A DNA stretch of 33,549 nt from the NCBI GenBank assembly GCA_030180075.1, contig JASNJN010000052.1, positions 1-33,549 of the forward strand, given 5' to 3'. Positions 28,315 to 33,549 of the stretch are shown here, piece after piece (the stretch's first letter is position 1; every line of letters starts with the position of its first letter). A program made the translations under genes and the position numbers. Under the pieces are notes generated by a model. It was not told the DNA's origin, searched no databases, and saw nothing but the letters and a program-made list of their open reading frames with translations. The DNA comes from Mikrocytos mackini (taxonomy: Eukaryota > Endomyxa > Ascetosporea > Mikrocytida > Mikrocytiidae).

Positions 28315-29850
28315 ATGGACATATTGCTCCAACATATAACCGGCACATCATACAGCTTGCCTTGTCTAACATATACTCGCGACAACAAACTCGCCATGTC
28401 CGACAGTAAACGCAGGCTCATTCTGGTAGACTTCGACAGACTAACTAACTATTCGGACCCGACTATAATCGGCCTGACACATTACACGCTCGTGTCGACG
28501 TGCTTGGACATCACTCAGATATCCACCTCCAACAAACAGACCTCGGGACTATCGCTTTCTCAGCGATCCCTGCTCCCCGAGTTCCACACTATAACTAACA
28601 GCATAAGAGACACCATCCTCAACAACACGAACAGTATAATAAAGAAGATGACCTTCCTCGTCAACCAAGAACATCTCAAACTAAAAGAGTCCGTCCTGCT
28701 TGTCCTCGACACGTCTGGCCGACTTACTATCATAAAGGAAGACAACAAGCACATAACACAGCACCCGGCTTTAAACTACAACATCATAGATCTGCGTTCA
28801 ACTTTGGCCATCAAGTTCATAGAAGAGACTGTGGTAACTTGGTACAAGATACTCGGAACGAACACAATAGGAATGGATGGGGAAATAGAACACATACTTA
28901 ACTTCAAATTGGTTGTCTTGAACAGGGTCAATTGTATAATACTTATAGATGTGGTTTTTAATATGGAAACACTAGCGACCAACTCAAAGGAGATATTCAG
29001 GGGGTGTATTCAAAACAAGTTCATAATAATGGACAGTGTAGAGAGGGGCGGGGAGGTTGTGTTCGTGCTGTTCTGCCACGAGACCAAAACCCTGATGTTC
29101 TATGCTGAGAGAGGAGGCGGGTTCGTCGGACTCGGCAATATAAACATAAAGCAGTACATGACCGATGACCCTATACTGTTCAATAGTATCCATGTCCTCC
29201 ACATTGACGAGCACAATAACAAGATCACAATACTATTGAGAGGGGACGCGTATGTGGGTGTCGTGAAGGGCGTGGTTATTAATAGAGACGACGGCAATAT
29301 TATCAGCATAGAAGACTTTGAGTTTATAGATGTGTGTGTAATTGGGGAGGTTGTACATATCGACAGTTACACTTGCAACACAAATAATATGTTGGTTATT
29401 TATTATATCAACCATAAATTGGATATCGTTTTGATAAATGGAAATGACACAAACACAAATACAAATATATTACAAAGGACAAATGACTTAACGAAAATAG
29501 AAGAAGGGATCAAAAGGGTGAAGACTAAGATAGAATCAACATTCGATGTGTGGGAAGTTAAGAGGGTGGAAATAGACTTGGATAAAGAATGTATTTATAG
29601 TGTAGTTAGTGCAGGGAGGGAATTGTTTGTTCTGATGAGTTCAATGGGTGGGAGCAAGAAAGAAGATGGGAGGTTCTTTAATGGGACTTATCTTGAGAAT
29701 GAAGTAGTAATTAAAAAGGGGCTGAGTAAGGAAATGGGGAAGAAGATGTGCATGAACTGTTTGGAAGTATTGGATGAGTGCAATGGAGATTATAATATAA
29801 TGAAGGAAAAGTGTGTGGTATGTAAGGTAGGCGAATTGTATTCTATCTAG
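28315..29850 (+). CDS. 511-aa protein with beta-propeller-like body and C-terminal zinc site; possible TFIIIC-type subunit
   Basis: ATG at 28315. The body is a run of short hydrophobic strands separated by polar turns with no membrane segment, like a divergent WD40 propeller; the first strand block reads CLTYTRDNKLAMSDSKRRLI. The C-terminus has two Cys pairs, CMNC near residue 479 and CVVC near 501, spaced as in a small zinc ribbon. An N-terminal propeller plus C-terminal zinc domain is the layout of the TFIIIC delta/GTF3C4-like subunit that recruits Pol III to tRNA genes. The match is by layout only and is weak; other propeller proteins with a terminal zinc domain (Vps/Pep5-type) are alternatives. 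It is more G+C-rich in the first third. Shares a promoter region with the primase gene. Confidence 0.6.
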   Translation: MDILLQHITGTSYSLPCLTYTRDNKLAMSDSKRRLILVDFDRLTNYSDPTIIGLTHYTLVSTCLDITQISTSNKQTSGLSLSQRSLLPEFHTITNSIRDTILNNTNSIIKKMTFLVNQEHLKLKESVLLVLDTSGRLTIIKEDNKHITQHPALNYNIIDLRSTLAIKFIEETVVTWYKILGTNTIGMDGEIEHILNFKLVVLNRVNCIILIDVVFNMETLATNSKEIFRGCIQNKFIIMDSVERGGEVVFVLFCHETKTLMFYAERGGGFVGLGNINIKQYMTDDPILFNSIHVLHIDEHNNKITILLRGDAYVGVVKGVVINRDDGNIISIEDFEFIDVCVIGEVVHIDSYTCNTNNMLVIYYINHKLDIVLINGNDTNTNTNILQRTNDLTKIEEGIKRVKTKIESTFDVWEVKRVEIDLDKECIYSVVSAGRELFVLMSSMGGSKKEDGRFFNGTYLENEVVIKKGLSKEMGKKMCMNCLEVLDECNGDYNIMKEKCVVCKVGELYSI

Positions 29851-30110
29851 TGAATTAATTATTAGTGTCAATTTCCCAGTTTTGCGCTTGTGTTTGTAGT
29901 TACACTTTCCCGTAACAGCTTCAGTATAATGTTGGATCCTATTACAACAGTTGTGATAAAAATCAGGATCAAGAGGAAGTTTCTTATTTTTATTCTTTAT
30001 TCATATTCCATCCGAAGTGATGTTATAGTTGTCTCTTGTTCTCTTATTTGTACATGGAGAACATTTGTAGATTTACAATTTTCACACCAAAACTTTTGCG
30101 AATTTTAACA
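29851..30110. other. intergenic, nothing seen
   Basis: Short AT-rich spacer. The frame of the next gene is open upstream to about 30036 and contains an alternative ATG at 30054; the stretch 30054-30110 codes for ICRFTIFTPKLL-type sequence that looks like leader rather than protein. Confidence 0.4.
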
Positions 30111-30926
30111 ATGGTCTTATCCAACCCAGAAAAGCTAAAGGAGCTACTGGACAAGGAAAACAGTTCAAACAAACACCAAAGAAAAGGACACTTGAAGCTC
30201 AATTTTTATATCCACCCTCTGTCTCTAGGGACGGTTTCGAGCTATATTACTTCGAATATGTACCCCGAATCTAAACATATCAACAAAGACAAAAAATTGC
30301 CCGGAATATACAAGGAACAATACACACAATTTGTGAATATGAGGGCATCTGTGATCGAAGAAGAGCAACGACTTCTACGGAATTTTCACCGGGAGCGAAG
30401 GAACAGTCAAAGCGCACCGAACACTTCAGGGCTAAAACAGTTCCACGATGATGGAAAATTAGAAGTCCCTGAAATTGACCAGCAGAAGTTAGACGAGAAC
30501 TTCGAGCTTGAAAACGAGAAGTTAGAGAAGGAGTTTAAAAACATGAACCAACCACAAAAGGCATATAAGCCTGAAAGAAAGAATAAAGCCTCCAAAAAAG
30601 AAGTAGTGGAAAAAGTTGAAATGAGCTACGGTTTACCCGAGACCGTTTATGATGAACTCGGCCTCTACAATCAAAAAATCCATGAAAACGAACTTGCTGA
30701 AAGTGGGTGTGAAGAAGAATGTGAAGGGGATAAGATTTATTACAGCAAATCTCTGGATGAAACAAATAAGAGTGTTTATGTAGAAAACGAAAATGATGAA
30801 AAAAACATATGTATAGACTATACTTCAAAATCATCCGAAGATAATAAAGAAAAAAAGAAAAAGAAAAAGAAATTATTGGGCAAAGTAAAGAAAATGTTCG
30901 GAAAAGGAAAGAAAAACAAAAAATAA
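30111..30926 (+). CDS. hypothetical protein, 271 aa, charged, polylysine C-terminus
   Basis: The start is set at ATG 30111 (MVLSNPEKLKELLDKE), preceded by TTTTAACA; ATG 30054 would add 19 residues of doubtful quality. The first 100 residues contain a more structured segment (GHLKLNFYIHPLSLGTVSSY, about 27-46). The middle is a long acidic coiled coil (residues about 80-165). The last 35 residues are almost only Lys with a LLGKVKKMFGKGKK amphipathic end, suited to binding RNA, nucleolar targeting or a membrane. No catalytic motif seen, family not recognised. It is intact and of normal codon use for the locus, so probably a real host gene. Confidence 0.6.
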   Translation: MVLSNPEKLKELLDKENSSNKHQRKGHLKLNFYIHPLSLGTVSSYITSNMYPESKHINKDKKLPGIYKEQYTQFVNMRASVIEEEQRLLRNFHRERRNSQSAPNTSGLKQFHDDGKLEVPEIDQQKLDENFELENEKLEKEFKNMNQPQKAYKPERKNKASKKEVVEKVEMSYGLPETVYDELGLYNQKIHENELAESGCEEECEGDKIYYSKSLDETNKSVYVENENDEKNICIDYTSKSSEDNKEKKKKKKKLLGKVKKMFGKGKKNKK

Positions 30927-31475
30927 GTTATAAACTGAATGTTATACTCTTGGGCGTATCGATGAGATTATTTATCGTCTTTCCATTTATATTGTATTAC
31001 GTATTTTCACACAACTTTTTTTGAATTTTAGAGGCTTTATTTTTTAATTTATAAAACACAAAGTTACTATACAATTGCACCATATAGCTCACATTTCAAC
31101 CATACACGATTTTATAGTTATTTGACAAAAATTCCTTTGATTTTCAAATTTTTTAATTTTTATTTTCTCAGGGAAATTTCAAGTTCATTTTCTCACTTAT
31201 TTCTTGCCCAGATTTACAAGATACACATATATGTACATTCATGTAAAGCAACACACACATCACTCTACTTATTTTATTCAGAATAACTTTATGATGATAT
31301 AAACATAACAATAACACAACTAATCATATCATTGATAATGAAATGACTGGCAAAATGTAAACATTTTAATGAATGACGTGTCAATCGTTAAACGGCCGGA
31401 GAACTACAATAGAAATACTGAGACTGAAAGGCCAAATCATATATAAAGGCCATGAATAATGTTGATTATAGACGT
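30927..31475. other. intergenic, nothing seen
   Basis: About 550 bp of AT-rich DNA without a gene. It must contain the left end of the DD34E element if that end is retained, but I could not find an end matching the TACAGTCAAACC type seen at 33134. Confidence 0.4.
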
Positions 31476-31560
31476 TTGCAAAACTTTCGTACGATATTGC
31501 AAAACTTTCGTACGATATTGCAAAACTATTCGTACGATATTGCAAAATTATTCGTACGGA
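31476..31560 (+). repeat. four tandem 21-22-bp repeats centred on CGTACG
   Basis: Units TTGCAAAACTTTCGTACGAT at 31476 and 31497 are identical; units at 31518 and 31540 differ slightly (TTGCAAAACTATTCGTACGA and TTGCAAAATTATTCGTACGG). Each holds the palindrome CGTACG. The array lies about 220 bp upstream of the transposase ATG. Iterated palindromic sites near a transposase commonly serve as transposase or regulator binding sites; here that is inference. Confidence 0.85.
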
Positions 31561-31780
31561 AAATCGAAGAAATTTTTTGTGAATAAAATTTTTTTATGTT
31601 ATTTTTATTTTCAAAAAAATAGTTGCGAATAGCGTTTTAAAGTGTATTGATAAAATTATGGGCATAATTTTCGAAGATAGACATGTAGTATTATTGGTTT
31701 CATATTTTGTAGGATTTTATATACAATATTTATTTCCAAAATTTAATATATAAGGGGAATATTATATACTTTAATTAAAA

Positions 31781-33001
31781 ATGGTACTAGAAACTAACAA
31801 TACCCAACCGCCAACAAGGCAAAGTAACCAGCATGTGGCTAGTGATTCCGATAGCGTTACCGTAAACTCACCCGTGGCATCGGAACCTACCACAGGGCCA
31901 GCACCCAATGCTCGACAACATCGGACTTATCGCAAGGTTCGGCCCCGCGAGCACGAACAAATGCTCGAATTGCGTAACGCGGGAGAGTCTTATGGTCAGA
32001 TAGCCAGACGCCTGAGGAAATCTAAGAGTACCGTTGCAAGCGCCATAACTCGCAGTAGCCCAAGTGGCTTTAACGCGCAAGAAAGTATAGCACCGCAAAC
32101 CAACACAGCTGCTCTTGGAACCGAAGGGGATGGTATATCGAGGCCGACAACAGGCATCGCACAGGAGATCCTGCAGATACCTGGTAGTAGAACTGTGATC
32201 ACGGCTGAAATAGGAAGGGAAATAGTGCGCTTGGTGGAAGAGGAGAATACAATGATATTGACCGAGATCAGGAGCCATATACTCGCTCGGTTCGAGAAGA
32301 GTATACATGTGAGTACCATCTCGCGTTATCTGAACAAGCAGAAGCTTACGGTAAAAAGAACCCAGATCATACNGGCAGAAAGGAACTNGGAGCGGACAAA
32401 GGAACTGAGGGTTGAGTACGCCCGTGAGTTGGGGCGTATAACCCGAACGCGACCAGGCACCCAATTGATATACCTGGATGAATCAGGGTTTAACCTGCAT
32501 TTGACGAGGCAAAGGGGCAGGGCCTTACCAGGGGTAAGCCCGGTGACAACGGTGCCCGCATCACCAGGAAGAAACCTGAGCCTATTGCAGGCTGTTTCGA
32601 GAGAAGGGGTTTTATATTACGAGGTTTATGCCGGTAGTATAAATGCTGAAACATTCAGGCGATTTCTGGTAGACTTGGAGCCGACGTTACCCGACCAGGC
32701 GCTGGTGATTATGGATAACGCTCGTATACACCATGCCAACCTGGTACAAGATTGGCTGGCCGAACGTAGCATACCCCATCTGTTCCTACCTCCATATTCG
32801 CCATTCTTGAACCCCATTGAATTAAGTTTCACGAAAATTAAGAGAACAGTGAGAGCTACGCCGGTTAGATCACAGAATGAATTGATACAGGCGATGACTG
32901 ACGGGATTCACACGATAACCAGCGACGATTTGAGTGGATTTTACAGGCATTCCGAGGGATATATGGACGGTTGCCTGGATCGGGAAGACATAGAGTATTA
33001 A
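31781..33001 (+). CDS. IS630/Tc1-type DD34E transposase, 406 aa, uninterrupted
   Basis: ATG at 31781; stop at 32999-33001. Two helix-turn-helix regions for DNA binding lie at about residues 53-95 (EHEQMLELRNAGESYGQIAR) and 137-190. The catalytic triad is Asp233 (YLDESGFN), Asp312 (VIMDNARIHH) and Glu347 (NPIELSF), with 34 residues between the last two, hence DD34E; PPYSPFLNPIE is the family hallmark. Length fits eukaryotic IS630/Tc1-type enzymes, with an extra Ser/Thr/Pro-rich N-terminal 50 residues. G+C is clearly higher than in the flanks and host genes, suggesting recent horizontal arrival. Two ambiguous bases (32373, 32388) fall in it. It looks capable of coding a whole protein; terminal repeats were not identified on both sides. 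Confidence 0.92.
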   Translation: MVLETNNTQPPTRQSNQHVASDSDSVTVNSPVASEPTTGPAPNARQHRTYRKVRPREHEQMLELRNAGESYGQIARRLRKSKSTVASAITRSSPSGFNAQESIAPQTNTAALGTEGDGISRPTTGIAQEILQIPGSRTVITAEIGREIVRLVEEENTMILTEIRSHILARFEKSIHVSTISRYLNKQKLTVKRTQIIXAERNXERTKELRVEYARELGRITRTRPGTQLIYLDESGFNLHLTRQRGRALPGVSPVTTVPASPGRNLSLLQAVSREGVLYYEVYAGSINAETFRRFLVDLEPTLPDQALVIMDNARIHHANLVQDWLAERSIPHLFLPPYSPFLNPIELSFTKIKRTVRATPVRSQNELIQAMTDGIHTITSDDLSGFYRHSEGYMDGCLDREDIEY

Positions 33002-33133
33002 GTAAATAACGAATATGGTATCTTTTTATTTTATAATTTTTTGTGTTGTTTAGAGTTTCTAATACCCATAATCTATCATAAATATTTTAAATGATAATTA
33101 TATATCGTTTTGACTGATTTCAAAATTTTTATA
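33002..33133. other. AT-rich stretch after the transposase
   Basis: No gene. I looked for an inverted partner of the CGTACG repeats or another right terminal repeat here and did not see one. Confidence 0.4.
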
Positions 33134-33549
33134 TACAGTCAAACCCGTGTATAGTCATGTTTTTATAAGAAACTACGCTTATAATCACTAAGAAACAGGC
33201 AAAAAATGCTCAAAATCACTAAATTTCAAAAAAATATTTTTTTAATGAGTTCATAGTTTGTTCTAAATTTCGCAAAATATATCTTATAAACACGATATAA
33301 TAATATAAAATCGTCTATATGTGAAGTAATTAGAATTATAGTAGGTTGACTACAAAAAATATTTCTATAATCAATTCGTAAAAAATTTTCATTTTAATCA
33401 AAATTTATCATTAAAATTTGATTCTAATTTGGAGTTTGTCTATGTCATAATTAAATAAAGTTTTAGGCTATTTTACATTTTATATAGAGTTGATATTTAT
33501 CGTTAAATGGAATTATTTTTTATAAAAAAATTAAAATTATGCCATTTTT
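33134..33549 (+). mobile_element. left end of a Tc1/pogo-like DNA transposon running off the window
   Basis: TA at 33134-33135 is followed by CAGTCAAACCCGTGTATAG, the typical start of Tc1/pogo-type ends (TA target, CAGT-CAAACC). It reads rightwards into AT-rich DNA without an ORF up to the edge. Its orientation, an element left end pointing right, means that it is not the right end of the DD34E element unless that element was cut by it. The family is inferred from about 15 bases, so it is tentative. Confidence 0.4.

Noticed and set aside
28268-28372. Longer primase start giving 482 aa
   Set aside because: The extra 35 residues have no family likeness, begin at a non-ATG codon and overlap the divergent gene; ATG 28267 fits Pri1.
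28560-29415. Minus-strand ORFs inside the 511-aa gene
   Set aside because: Antisense shadows of a longer, better supported gene.
31476-31560. CRISPR-like array
   Set aside because: Units follow each other directly with no spacers; it is a simple tandem repeat.
31868-32464. 198-codon antisense ORF over the DD34E transposase
   Set aside because: Shadow of the transposase; the high G+C makes antisense frames stay open.

Overview
The window looks like part of an AT-rich, transposon-loaded microsporidian genome. Hamiltosporidium-like genomes come to mind, but the species is an inference. Support comes from divergent, compact, apparently intronless versions of eukaryotic core genes (RNA polymerase I largest subunit and DNA primase small subunit), long stretches of transposon debris, and many Lys/Asn-rich orphan proteins. 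I see no LTR element, retrovirus-like or Polinton-like element, and no CRISPR array.

Layout. 1 to about 5540, minus strand: a LINE with a restriction-like endonuclease (R2/R4/CRE-type architecture), running off the left edge and clearly richer in G+C than its surroundings. It has a 178-codon leader ORF, a 602-codon ORF1 and an RT/zinc-knuckle/endonuclease ORF2 interrupted in several places. It sits against the 3' end of a broken host reading frame (5559-5699). 5848-11320: one Mutator-like (MULE) transposon with 338-bp terminal inverted repeats, a decayed minus-strand transposase (6502-8672) and two adjacent nested MITEs (9018-9596, TTAA/piggyBac-like; 9602-9850, with a perfect 9-bp target duplication). 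11497-13454: two orphan minus-strand ORFs and a small relic. 13645-13716: tRNA-Arg(CCT), minus. 13862-18379: RNA polymerase I largest subunit, plus.

19244-20445: a membrane-anchored coiled-coil protein split by a phase change in a T-rich run. 20558-22043, minus: a PD-(D/E)XK nuclease-like protein in two overlapping frames. 22044-26923: gene-poor debris holding a shredded gene relic, an inverted-repeat element and pogo/Tc1-like end fragments. 26924-28267, minus: DNA primase small subunit, divergent by only 47 bp from a plus-strand zinc-binding protein (28315-29850) that may be a TFIIIC-type subunit. 30111-30926: a basic-tailed orphan. 31476-33001: CGTACG-centred tandem repeats and an uninterrupted DD34E (IS630/Tc1-type) transposase with unusually high G+C. 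A second Tc1/pogo-like end starts at about 33136 and leaves the window.

The housekeeping genes serve rRNA transcription, DNA replication priming and possibly Pol III transcription. They do not form an operon; they are islands between mobile elements of different ages. I did not find one convincing new biological system. The strongest leads are the nested MULE/MITE stack, the multi-ORF LINE, the two-frame nuclease gene and the DD34E element with its repeat array.
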